DNA of 14,479 bases from Candidatus Proteinoplasmatales archaeon SG8-5 (GTDB lineage Archaea; Thermoplasmatota; Thermoplasmata; SG8-5): positions 1 through 14,479 of the forward strand of contig LSSH01000076.1 in assembly GCA_001595885.1 (NCBI GenBank), written 5' to 3'. The notes under the pieces were generated by a model that saw only the letters and a program-made list of their open reading frames with translations, searched no databases and was not told where the DNA came from. A program made the position numbers and the translations under genes. Below are positions 1-6,639 of this stretch, one piece after another (position 1 is the first letter of the stretch; every line of letters starts with the position of its first letter).

Positions 1-158
1 AGAGCGGCGATATGCGACCGAGCGATATGCTGGTGAAGAAGCTCGAACGGGCGCTTGGCACATCGTTGAGGGAATCGATAGAACACGAAGAGGCAGGACC
101 GAAGAGCGCGTACTCGCAGGGGATGACGTTGGGTGACTTCATCAAGTATGAGGATTAG
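1..158 (+). CDS. mbf1: Archaeal multiprotein bridging factor aMBF1, C-terminal fragment
   Basis: The gene enters from the left edge already open (reading frame from base 3) and stops with TAG at 156-158, so only about 51 C-terminal residues are visible. They contain the end of a Cro/C1-type helix-turn-helix (SGDMRPSDMLVKKLERALG), a short acidic linker and the terminal motif MTLGDFIKYED. In archaeal MBF1 proteins a zinc ribbon and an HTH are followed by just such a tail ending in TLGD-hydrophobic-K; family assignment rests on that memory of the family. aMBF1 is a cytoplasmic protein that has been linked to ribosomes and transcription factors. The following membrane-protein gene starts inside this gene's last codons, which suggests co-transcription. 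The N-terminal zinc ribbon cannot be checked here. Confidence 0.85.
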   Translation, partial: SGDMRPSDMLVKKLERALGTSLRESIEHEEAGPKSAYSQGMTLGDFIKYED

Positions 159-786
159 CTCGGTCGTCCTGCTGGTAACGCTTGTCATCACTTCGTACGG
201 CGTCCTTGCCGTACCTGTCTTTCAGGAGGTTTCGATACCGGAGACAGCACAAACAGAGGAGCCGATCCCCATCTCGGTCAGCATCACCAGCGATGTTCCC
301 GTCGATATTGTGCAATTCTTTTACCAGCAGGAGGATTGGATACATCCGATCTCCATTATCCTGGATCGCTCATCGGGTGACGAGCATAACGGGACCTGGT
401 CGGGGATCATCCCCGCCCAGGAATGGGGCGGCGCGCTCGAGTATTCAATTGTTGTCAACGGCGGCGAGGCATACTATCCACCGTTTCCGGGAAAGGAAAT
501 CATCACCATTGACGGCCCTACTCCCTCAAACTTCCCGTGGTCGTGGGTCGTCATCGGCGGGTTCCTCATATTCGTCTTCATCGCGACCGAGCTGGCCTTC
601 AAGCCCGGTTTTTACAGGCCAACCGGCCGCCAGAGGGCCAAGGCCCTGGAGGAAGAGGATAGGAGGAAAGAGATGGAGGAAGCCACGGATAAAGAAGAGG
701 GCGAAGAAACAGCACAAGAGGAGGAAAAGCCACGGAAGCCCTCGTCAATGTTGATCACACGAAAGGACAGCAAAGACAGGCGATGA
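148..786 (+). CDS. Secreted single-pass membrane protein, unknown function
   Basis: I chose the ATG at 148 because it places a clean signal peptide at the N-terminus (MRISS then a VVLLVTLVIT core, ending near VLA at residue 21); a GTG at 133 would add five residues. The 212-aa protein then has an ectodomain of about 105 residues, rich in alternating beta-strand-like segments (PISVSITSD, TWSGIIPAQ, LEYSIVVNG), resembling an Ig-like or fibronectin-like fold, with one N-glycosylation sequon (NGT). A single membrane helix (about 132-150, WVVIGGFLIFVFIATELAF) is followed by a highly charged tail of about 60 residues (AKALEEEDRRKEMEEATDKE) predicted to be cytoplasmic. Topology is therefore type I. 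The start overlaps the aMBF1 stop by 11 nt, so the two are probably translated from one mRNA. I do not recognise the family. The charged tail suggests a partner-binding or coiled segment, but this is inference. Confidence 0.75.
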   Translation: MRISSVVLLVTLVITSYGVLAVPVFQEVSIPETAQTEEPIPISVSITSDVPVDIVQFFYQQEDWIHPISIILDRSSGDEHNGTWSGIIPAQEWGGALEYSIVVNGGEAYYPPFPGKEIITIDGPTPSNFPWSWVVIGGFLIFVFIATELAFKPGFYRPTGRQRAKALEEEDRRKEMEEATDKEEGEETAQEEEKPRKPSSMLITRKDSKDRR

Positions 787-860
787 ACCTATTCCGAAAG
801 TTGGCGGTCTGGCGCGTTGAGACATACAGGTGATATATACCAATTTGAGGTTCATACAGG

Positions 861-980
861 CTCAGGACACGTCTGGAATCTATCAGGACTCAGCGCATGT
901 CTGAGGTTAAGGAAACTCAGCGCACGTCTGAGGTTAAGGAAACTCAGCGCACGTCTGAGGTTAAAGAAACTCAGACGCAG
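861..980. repeat. 27-bp tandem repeat, three clean copies plus degenerate ends
   Basis: Three 27-bp units lie head to tail at 889-915, 916-942 and 943-969, differing at one or two positions, with a partial fourth at 970-980 and a degenerate copy at about 861-888. Each unit holds CTCAG and CTGAG arms, so the array can form alternating short hairpins; the last one is perfect (GTCTGAG at 953-959 with CTCAGAC at 970-976, 10-nt loop). The minus-strand gene ends inside the array, its TAA lying in that loop. The unit is a copy of that gene's last codons, and each further copy carries another in-frame TAA nine codons on. It sits between two convergent genes, where it could influence transcript ends. 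Confidence 0.9.
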
Positions 981-1890
981 CTACCTCCAGAAGCTTCGGG
1001 TCTATCTTGTACGTCTCCCGTGGGGGCTTGCCCGTCTTATCGGCCAGCTCCCTCGAGACTACCGCGTCGAGGCCGTTCCTGGCCATGGTGTCTGTTATTC
1101 CCATTGTGTGGGAGATGTCGAAGGCCGTGGCCTCCTTCACCTCAAAGAGGCTGATGAAGACCTTCTTGACGAGTTCCTTCATATCGGTGGAGGCCAGGAT
1201 CATGTCGAAGTTCATGTAATCCATCGCTGTCCTCACCGCCTTGTTCTTCGGCGGCACCTGGCCTCCCCTGAAGTCCTTCAGCATCCTGTTGTTCACCAGG
1301 TCGATGTCATATGAGAATCGCGCAGATCGCGTGTAGGCGCAGACGCGGATCTCGAAAGGCACCAGCCCGTTAGCACGGATGTCTTGCCAGAATTCCTCGA
1401 GGGTCAATAACCTCGGTATGTACAGGCGGGGCGGGCCGGCCAGCGGGTCCTTTGACTTCGTCTTGATTGACATTGGAACGTAGAACCTGGTCGGGAACGC
1501 GCGCAGCATCACCAGTTCCTTCTGCACCTCCTGCCCCTTGCTCCATTTCTCCAGGGAAAAGGAATCGTAGTCGAACCTCTCCACGATGCCCATGCCGTCG
1601 CCCATCAGCAGTATCATGCTCGTCGGGGTATTGTAGTCCCAGTTCTCTTTCATATTAGGCTTGAAGAAGCGTATGCCGCCGGTCTCCAACTCCTTCACCT
1701 CCGCGAAGGCCTGGAGCAGGGAATCGTACTCCTCCTCATTGACAAGATACTTCGAGGATGCCAGCGGAACCCTCTTCGCCTGCTTGTACTCGTAGAACGA
1801 GCTCTTCAGCTGCTTCTCCGCGTGGAAGTCCACCTCCTCCGCGGCGCCGAACTTCATGATTGCCTGGCAGTGCCTGAGGGCGTCGGGCAT
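961..1890 (-). CDS. Conserved-looking cytoplasmic protein of unknown function with possible C-terminal winged helix
   Basis: The 309-aa frame has strong third-position GC typical of its neighbours, so it is a real gene. I chose the ATG at 1890 (MPDALRHCQ) because an AT-rich, TATA-like stretch (about 1923-1914 on this strand) lies some 29 nt upstream, consistent with a leaderless mRNA. An internal ATG at 1857 (MKFGAAEE) is the alternative. The protein has no membrane helices or signal peptide. Visible segments include a glycine-rich LLMGDGMGI, then GQEVQKELVMLRAFPTRFY and a central VCAYTRSARFSYDIDLVN. The last 70 residues (SLFEVKEATAFDISHTMG and GLDAVVSRELADKTGKP) could form a winged-helix fold. 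I recognise no family. The coding frame stays open upstream as far as 1977, but that part overlaps a hairpin remnant and looks non-coding. The 3' end lies in a tandem repeat. Confidence 0.75.
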   Translation of the reverse strand: MPDALRHCQAIMKFGAAEEVDFHAEKQLKSSFYEYKQAKRVPLASSKYLVNEEEYDSLLQAFAEVKELETGGIRFFKPNMKENWDYNTPTSMILLMGDGMGIVERFDYDSFSLEKWSKGQEVQKELVMLRAFPTRFYVPMSIKTKSKDPLAGPPRLYIPRLLTLEEFWQDIRANGLVPFEIRVCAYTRSARFSYDIDLVNNRMLKDFRGGQVPPKNKAVRTAMDYMNFDMILASTDMKELVKKVFISLFEVKEATAFDISHTMGITDTMARNGLDAVVSRELADKTGKPPRETYKIDPKLLEVAASEFL

Positions 1891-1941
1891 GTGCGCCGCG
1901 ATACGGCTGGTTGTGTTTAAGATTTGCCATGATGGAAACCT

Positions 1942-1961
1942 CCGCGTGCTTACACACGGGC
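1942..1961 (-). repeat. Hairpin 1, right-end-like, GUAA loop
   Basis: On the minus strand the arms CCCGTGT and GCACGCGG enclose GTAA, with one mismatch in the stem. It is followed at once by AGGTTTCC. The GGAGGT here looks like a Shine-Dalgarno site 7 nt before an ATG at 1930, but that ATG opens a frame that does not join the downstream gene, so the motif is better read as part of the element end. Confidence 0.5.
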
Positions 1962-2010
1962 TTCCACGGTTATGCAATCGGCGTTGTCACCAACCGATTG
2001 ACTATCAGAA

Positions 2011-2030
2011 CCCTGCCCTTACGGACAGGG
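2011..2030 (-). repeat. Hairpin 2, GUAA loop
   Basis: On the minus strand CCCTGTCC pairs with GGGCAGGG over eight positions, one of them U.G, around a GTAA loop. On the plus strand that wobble becomes a C/A mismatch, so the structure is best on minus-strand RNA. Relative to the hairpin at 2212-2231, two stem pairs have changed on both sides with pairing kept. Confidence 0.6.
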
Positions 2031-2139
2031 CATTTATAATGCACATTGTTTTCCCCCTCGCTCAGTTCGTTCTCCCCCGCTTCTTCGCTGGCCTCCGCCC
2101 AGCACCCCCTCGACCTGCTCGAAGCGGTTGGTTATAAAT

Positions 2140-2158
2140 CCCCGCCCTGCAGGCAAGG
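2140..2158 (-). repeat. Hairpin 3, degenerate
   Basis: On the minus strand CCTTGCC pairs with GGCGGGG (two U.G pairs) around a five-base TGCAG loop. It is followed by ATTTATAACC. It is weaker than the other copies and lacks the GUAA loop. Confidence 0.4.
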
Positions 2159-2211
2159 TTTTCCGAACAGTACATCGAAGCCCTTGTCACACAAGAGGTC
2201 GCACATCATCA

Positions 2212-2231
2212 CCCCAGCCTTACAGCTGGGG
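2212..2231 (-). repeat. Hairpin 4, GUAA loop
   Basis: On the minus strand CCCCAGCT pairs with GGCTGGGG around GTAA; the closing pair is U.G. The seven outer pairs are perfect. It lies just downstream (minus sense) of the AT-rich promoter-like segment shared with thrS. Confidence 0.65.
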
Positions 2232-2242
2232 CATGTTGTTAG

Positions 2243-2275
2243 TATATGATTATATTAAAATACCAGTTTAAACTC
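2243..2275. promoter_or_regulatory. AT-rich two-way promoter region for thrS and a minus-strand transcript
   Basis: TATATTAAAATA at 2251-2262 is followed by the palindrome AGTTTAAACT (2265-2274) just upstream of the thrS ATG at 2294. Either could serve as the thrS TATA box, giving a leader of zero to about 12 nt. On the minus strand TTTTAATATAATC would place a start near 2230, at the edge of hairpin 4. A weak GGTGG lies 11 nt before thrS. Confidence 0.5.
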
Positions 2276-2293
2276 TTGGTGGACTGATTTAGC

Positions 2294-4183
2294 ATGAGGG
2301 CTCTGTTCATACATGCGGATTTCATCGAATACGAGGCCAGGAAGAAGACGAAGGCCGCTGAAGAGATCAGCGACAGCCAGATGTCGGGGAGGTTCGAGGA
2401 GGTCCTCGTCGCCTTCGTCAGCTTCGAGAAGCAGGACGAGGGGAAGGAGAAGGAGTCGGCCGAGGCGCTTGCGGCTAACGTCACGGAGATCGTCGGGGAG
2501 GTGAAGGCCGAGAGGGTTGTGCTGTATCCCTACGCCCACCTAAGCTCGTCCCTGGCAAACGCCAAGTCCAGCGTTGACATCCTGCACTACGCCGAGCAGC
2601 TGCTCAGGGAACAGGGCACCGAGGTCCACGCATCGCCCTTCGGCTGGTACAAGTCCTTCAACATCAGCTGCAAGGGCCACCCGCTCAGTGAATTATCTAG
2701 GGAGATAGTTGCGGGCGAAGGGGAGGCGGGCGAGGAAGAGGTCTCGGAGGCGGTCAAGGCAGAGGAGACCATCAAGTCCGATTGGATCATCCTCGATGCA
2801 GACGGAAACGAGCATAAACTTGACCTTGACAACGGCAGCGTGAAGGGTTTCGACTTCAATGCCCACGAACAGCTCAAGCGGTTCTGCCAGTACGAGATGG
2901 CCAAGAGCCGGGAGAACAAGGGTGAGCCGCCGCACATCGACCTTATGCAGCGCCTGGAGCTGGTGGATTACGAGCCCGGTTCGGACCCCGGCAACTTCAG
3001 GTATTACCCCAAGGGTAAGATGGTCAAGTCCCTCCTTGAGAGATACGTGACCGCCATGGTGAAGAAGACGGGAGGCATGGAGATCGAGTCCCCTATCATG
3101 TACGATTTCGAGCACCCCTCGCTCAAGGAATACATGCACAGGTTCCCGGCTCGCCAGTACACGATCCAAACGCCGGACAAGAGGGTGTTCCTCAGGTTTG
3201 CCGCGTGCTTCGGGCAGTTCCTTATGATGCACGATGCCACAATTTCGTACAAGAACCTCCCTATGAGGCTCTACGAGATGAGCCGGTATTCGTTCAGGGC
3301 GGAGCAGAGGGGCGAGCTGGCCGGCCTTCGGAGGCTCAGGTCCTTCACAATGCCGGATTCCCATTCTTTCGCGGCGGACATGGACATGGCCAAGGACGAG
3401 GCGGTCTCAAGGTTCGGCCTCACTTGGGATATCCTGTCGGGCATCGGGTTCGAGATACCCGGAGACCTTGAGTTCGCCATACGGGCGACGCAGGAGTTCT
3501 ACGACAACAACAAGGACTTCCTCGTCGGCCTTGTCAAGAAATGGGGCAAGCCAGCCTTGGTGGAAATATGGTCGGACCGCTTCTTCTACTTCGTGTTCAA
3601 GTACGAGTGGAACTTCGTGGACGTGCTGGACAAAGCAAGCGCGCTGAACACGGACCAGATAGACGTTGAGAACGCCGAGCGATATGGCATCACTTTCGTG
3701 GGCAAGGACGGCAAGAGGCATCACCCCCTGATACTCCATCAATCCCCATCTGGTGCGGTTGAAAGGCTGATATACGCGCTTTTGGAAAGGGCGCATCTCC
3801 GTTCCCAGCAGGGCGCCAAGCCAAAGCTGCCGTATTGGTTGTCACCGACACAGGTCCGTTTGATACCGGTGACGGACGCATACAATGACGACTGCGTCAC
3901 CCTGGCAGGCGAACTGCTCGCAAGGGCGGACGTAGACGACAGGGACATGACCGTGGGCAAGAAGATAAGGGACGCCGAGAGGGAGTGGGTGGACTTCATC
4001 ATCGTCTACGGTGAGAAGGAGAAGGAGAGCGGGTCGTTCCAGGTAAGGATCAGGGGAGAGGACGAAAGGGCGATGACCATCAAAGAGCTGGAAGTACTTC
4101 TGATTCAGCGGCAGGGGCAGATGCCCTTCGAACCGCTGCCGCTCCCGCTAAGGTTGAGCAAGCGCATCATTTTCCGCGGTTAG
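2294..4183 (+). CDS. thrS: Threonyl-tRNA synthetase, archaeal type
   Basis: This cytoplasmic class II synthetase charges tRNA-Thr with threonine. The 629-aa protein begins with the archaeal editing domain (about 1-140, MRALFIHADFIEYEA), which is related to D-aminoacyl-tRNA deacylase and clears mischarged Ser-tRNA-Thr. An acidic linker (141-160) follows. The catalytic core runs from about 235 to 500: PIMYDFEHPSLKEYMHRFP near motif 1, motif 2 with SFRAEQRGELAGLRR (R335), and motif 3 GAVERLI (R491). The presumed zinc ligands are present as C305 (AACFGQ), H357 (PDSHSF) and H482 (LHQSPSG). The anticodon-binding domain fills the rest (about 510-629). All parts are intact and the length is usual for archaeal enzymes with this editing domain. 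The ABC-F gene follows after 8 nt, so the two are probably one transcript. Confidence 0.97.
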   Translation: MRALFIHADFIEYEARKKTKAAEEISDSQMSGRFEEVLVAFVSFEKQDEGKEKESAEALAANVTEIVGEVKAERVVLYPYAHLSSSLANAKSSVDILHYAEQLLREQGTEVHASPFGWYKSFNISCKGHPLSELSREIVAGEGEAGEEEVSEAVKAEETIKSDWIILDADGNEHKLDLDNGSVKGFDFNAHEQLKRFCQYEMAKSRENKGEPPHIDLMQRLELVDYEPGSDPGNFRYYPKGKMVKSLLERYVTAMVKKTGGMEIESPIMYDFEHPSLKEYMHRFPARQYTIQTPDKRVFLRFAACFGQFLMMHDATISYKNLPMRLYEMSRYSFRAEQRGELAGLRRLRSFTMPDSHSFAADMDMAKDEAVSRFGLTWDILSGIGFEIPGDLEFAIRATQEFYDNNKDFLVGLVKKWGKPALVEIWSDRFFYFVFKYEWNFVDVLDKASALNTDQIDVENAERYGITFVGKDGKRHHPLILHQSPSGAVERLIYALLERAHLRSQQGAKPKLPYWLSPTQVRLIPVTDAYNDDCVTLAGELLARADVDDRDMTVGKKIRDAEREWVDFIIVYGEKEKESGSFQVRIRGEDERAMTIKELEVLLIQRQGQMPFEPLPLPLRLSKRIIFRG

Positions 4184-4191
4184 GCGGTCAA

Positions 4192-5973
4192 ATGCCTGCT
4201 GTCCTTTCGCTCAGCTCGGTCACCAAATCCTTCGGCAATCAAATCGTTTTCAGCGACGTATCCTTCGAGATAAGTCAGGGAGAGAAGGTCGGCCTGGTCG
4301 GTCAGAACGGCACGGGAAAGAGCACGCTCCTCAACATCATCTACGGCCTTGAGAACCGGGACAGCGGCGAACTGGAGGTCATGCGCAACGTGACGGTCGG
4401 TTATCTGACCCAGGAGAGCCGCCTCGACCCTTCGAAGACGCTTCTGGAGGCGGTTTCCATCCCCACTGGCCAACTAGGTTCACTTGCAAAGAAGATTGTT
4501 TATCTCGAAAAGAAGCTTGAAAAGACGGAGGGTCTGACCCCCGAAGAGCTGGAGCGAACCTCACAGGAGTACGCAAAGGCCCTGGAGGACTTTGCGTCGA
4601 GCGGCGGTTACGGGCACCCGTCGAAGGCGCAGGGCGTTCTGGAAACGCTCGGTTTCTCAAAACAGAACCTCAACACCAACGTTGACGTCCTCAGCGGCGG
4701 CGAGAGGACGAAGGCCCGGCTGGCCAGCATAATCCTGGAAGCGGAGGACACGGACCTCCTGCTGCTGGACGAGCCCACCAATCACCTCGACATCGAGACC
4801 ACCGAGTGGCTCGAGGATTACCTCGGCAAGTACAGGGGCGCGATCTTCACCGTATCCCACGACCGCTACCTGCTCGACAGGCTGGTCACCAGGGTGGTGG
4901 AGCTGGAGGCCGGGATGTCCAAGACCTACACCGGTAATTATTCCGAATACGTCGAGAAGAAGGCGCGGGAGTTCGAGGACCTTCAGCTACGTTACAGGAA
5001 ACAGCAGAAGGAAATCCGACGCCAGGAAGAAATGATAGAGTTCATGCACCGCATATACACGTACAAGTCCATCCACAAGACGCAGCAAAAGAAGCTTGAC
5101 AGGGTGGACAGGGTGGACAAGCCCATGGACCACTCAAAGAAGCTGGACATCGACTTCGGAAAGGCCGAGAAGAGCGGCAAGGACACCATCGAGGCAATAG
5201 GCGTGACCAAGGTCTTCGGTGACGTTTCGGTGATAGGCAAGTGCAGCTTCCGCATCGAGAAGGAGGACAAGGTCGGCATCATCGGTCCGAACGGCTCCGG
5301 CAAGACGACATTGATCAAGCTCATCACGGGGGAGGAGAAGCCAACGTCCGGACAGGTCAAGGTCAGCAAGGGAGTGAACATCGGCTACTACTCCCAGGAA
5401 CAGGACGGCCTGGTCCGCTCCAACACGGTCTACACGGAGATATTGAAGAATAAACCGGGGGCATCGGAGCAGTGGGTTCGCAACTTCCTCGCTGCCTTCA
5501 TGTTCCGGGGCAAGGACGTTCACAAGAAGGTGTTCGTGCTCAGCGGCGGAGAACGGGCGCGGCTGGCCTTGGCCAAGCTTCTGCTATCAAAGAACAACAC
5601 CCTGATACTGGACGAGCCCACGAATTACCTCGACGTTCTCGCCAGGGAAGGTGTGGAAAAGGCCCTGGGCGAGTATGCCGGCACGTTGCTTATGGTGTCA
5701 CACGACCGCGCATTATTAGATTCCGTCGCAACGAGCATCCTAGAGATCAGGGAGGGAGCCGTTACCCACTATGCAGGCAACTATTCTGAATACCGCAGGC
5801 AGAAGGGCAGAGCCCAGATGAAGACCGGCGGGACCACCTACGAGGTCATGCGGAAGTTCACTGATTGGCACACGGGGAAGAAGTACAAGCAGGGTGACAG
5901 GCTAAAAATTACCGACGGTGATCTGGAGAAGTACGCCTGGGCCCTCGAGTCGGGTGCTTTGAAGAAGAAATGA
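4192..5973 (+). CDS. ABC-F family ATPase (ribosome-associated translation factor type)
   Basis: This soluble protein of 593 aa has two ABC cassettes and no membrane segments, the ABC-F arrangement. Cassette 1 has Walker A GQNGTGKST (37-45), signature LSGGERTKAR (167-176), Walker B with LLLLDEPTNHLD (E194) and the H-loop VSHDR (H223). Cassette 2 has GPNGSGKTT (365-373), LSGGERARLA (450-459), LILDEPTNYLD (E475) and VSHDR (H504). Between them lies the charged helical linker (about 250-310) that in ABC-F factors reaches toward the ribosomal E/P site. Both catalytic glutamates are present, so both sites should hydrolyse ATP. A 45-residue tail (about 548-593, with FTDWHTGKKYKQGD) extends beyond the cassettes. 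The gene lies 8 nt after thrS, which supports a role in translation. The exact subfamily and any antibiotic-resistance role cannot be told. Confidence 0.95.
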   Translation: MPAVLSLSSVTKSFGNQIVFSDVSFEISQGEKVGLVGQNGTGKSTLLNIIYGLENRDSGELEVMRNVTVGYLTQESRLDPSKTLLEAVSIPTGQLGSLAKKIVYLEKKLEKTEGLTPEELERTSQEYAKALEDFASSGGYGHPSKAQGVLETLGFSKQNLNTNVDVLSGGERTKARLASIILEAEDTDLLLLDEPTNHLDIETTEWLEDYLGKYRGAIFTVSHDRYLLDRLVTRVVELEAGMSKTYTGNYSEYVEKKAREFEDLQLRYRKQQKEIRRQEEMIEFMHRIYTYKSIHKTQQKKLDRVDRVDKPMDHSKKLDIDFGKAEKSGKDTIEAIGVTKVFGDVSVIGKCSFRIEKEDKVGIIGPNGSGKTTLIKLITGEEKPTSGQVKVSKGVNIGYYSQEQDGLVRSNTVYTEILKNKPGASEQWVRNFLAAFMFRGKDVHKKVFVLSGGERARLALAKLLLSKNNTLILDEPTNYLDVLAREGVEKALGEYAGTLLMVSHDRALLDSVATSILEIREGAVTHYAGNYSEYRRQKGRAQMKTGGTTYEVMRKFTDWHTGKKYKQGDRLKITDGDLEKYAWALESGALKKK

Positions 5974-6095
5974 AATCCGGTCCCGTTCGATTTGTATATT
6001 TCGGGAAAAACCGTCAAAGTATTCTTCGATTGCCAACCGAGATTCGTCAAACAGACACCAAAAAAGAAATACAGATACTCCTTTTCCCCACCCCC

Positions 6096-6557
6096 ATGAG
6101 CGGAATCAACCAGAGACCCACCATTGACGAGTACTTCATGAATATGGCTCACCTTGTCTCGGAGCGGTCAACCTGTCTCAGGAGAAAGGTTGGGGCGGTC
6201 GTGGTCGAGGATAAGCGAATTCTCACCTCCGGCTACAACGGAGCGCCTAAGGGTCTTGCTCACTGTGCCGAGACAGGATGCGTTAGAGAGCTGCAAAACG
6301 TTCCGAGCGGGGAGAGGCACGAGCTGTGCAGGGGCGTGCACGCCGAGCAGAACGCGATCATCCAGGCCGCGGTCTTCGGGGTCAGCGTGAAGGGTGCCAC
6401 GATGTACATTACTAATTACCCATGCAGTGTCTGCGCGAAGATGATCCTGAATGCTGGCCTAGGTGAGGTCGTGTATGAAGGTGAATATGAGGATAACCTC
6501 GCCATCGAGCTGCTCACGGAAGGCCAAATCATTGTCAGGAAATTCGTATTGGAATGA
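6096..6557 (+). CDS. Deoxycytidylate (dCMP) deaminase
   Basis: The enzyme deaminates dCMP to dUMP, the precursor for dTMP synthesis, in the cytoplasm. The 153-aa protein shows the family start (RPTIDEYFMNMAHLVSERST) and the catalytic zinc site: VHAE (H82, proton-shuttling E84) and PCSVC (C110, C113). The cysteine/histidine-rich stretch AHCAETGC (56-62) is typical of dCMP deaminases and may bind a second zinc. The frame is open back to an ATG at 5970 that overlaps the ABC-F stop. I reject that start because the extra 42 residues do not resemble the family, whereas the ATG at 6096 gives the standard N-terminus. An A-rich stretch at 6059-6073 lies at about the right distance to act as a promoter for a leaderless mRNA. 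The nuo-type operon starts 82 nt downstream of the stop. Confidence 0.95.
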   Translation: MSGINQRPTIDEYFMNMAHLVSERSTCLRRKVGAVVVEDKRILTSGYNGAPKGLAHCAETGCVRELQNVPSGERHELCRGVHAEQNAIIQAAVFGVSVKGATMYITNYPCSVCAKMILNAGLGEVVYEGEYEDNLAIELLTEGQIIVRKFVLE

Positions 6558-6612
6558 ACAATAACCGGAATCCACAATAAGGTTTATCAAGGTTAAAGTA
6601 TTGTCCCCCCCC

Positions 6613-6626
6613 AATTATATAAAAAA
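6613..6626 (+). promoter_or_regulatory. TATA box of the membrane-arm operon
   Basis: TTATATAAAA (6615-6624) is the best TATA-box match in the window. Transcription would be expected to begin near 6640, where the first ATG of the operon lies, so the leading mRNA is probably leaderless. A run of eight C (6605-6612) directly precedes it. Confidence 0.7.
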
Positions 6627-6639
6627 GGCGTGATTGATT

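Larger units (their letters stand above)
1931..2232 (-). mobile_element. Probable decayed IS200/IS605-type element (hairpin array with omegaRNA-like end)
   Basis: This non-coding stretch between two divergent genes has no credible coding frame. Read on the minus strand it contains hairpins at 2231-2212, 2158-2140, 2030-2011, 1994-1983 and 1961-1942, several closed by GUAA or GUGA loops. The last is framed as GGAAGCC-hairpin-GGAGGTTTCC (1965-1934). From memory of the family, this is the layout of the right end of TnpB-carrying IS200/IS605 elements, whose 3' end forms the omegaRNA scaffold. CCAACCG at 1990-1996 is repeated inverted at 2125-2131. No transposase or TnpB coding remains, so it would be a deletion remnant or a non-autonomous palindrome-associated element. 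The alternative is a structured leader RNA for the minus-strand gene: a TATA-like AATATAATC lies about 25 nt before the first hairpin. Confidence 0.45.

Noticed and set aside
889..980. CRISPR array
   Set aside because: The units are directly adjacent with no variable spacers, and there are only three clean copies; no cas genes are nearby.
897..1154. Plus-strand frame encoding repeated SEVKETQRT nonapeptides
   Set aside because: It arises only because the DNA repeat is 27 bp (a multiple of three). It runs antisense into a well-supported minus-strand gene and the rest of the frame has no protein-like pattern.
1736..1930. Minus-strand small gene starting MANLKHNQ behind GGAGGT
   Set aside because: After a few codons it becomes an Arg/Gly-rich out-of-frame reading of the well-supported gene at 961-1890.
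2196..2211. C/D box guide RNA (GTGATGA box C on the minus strand)
   Set aside because: No matching CTGA box D or paired internal boxes at suitable spacing; the motif lies beside a hairpin of the element remnant.
2693..3364. 223-codon open frame opposite thrS
   Set aside because: Antisense shadow of an intact, conserved synthetase.
5970..6095. N-terminal extension of dCMP deaminase from the ATG overlapping the ABC-F stop
   Set aside because: The 42 extra residues do not look like the family, whose usual N-terminus begins at the ATG at 6096.
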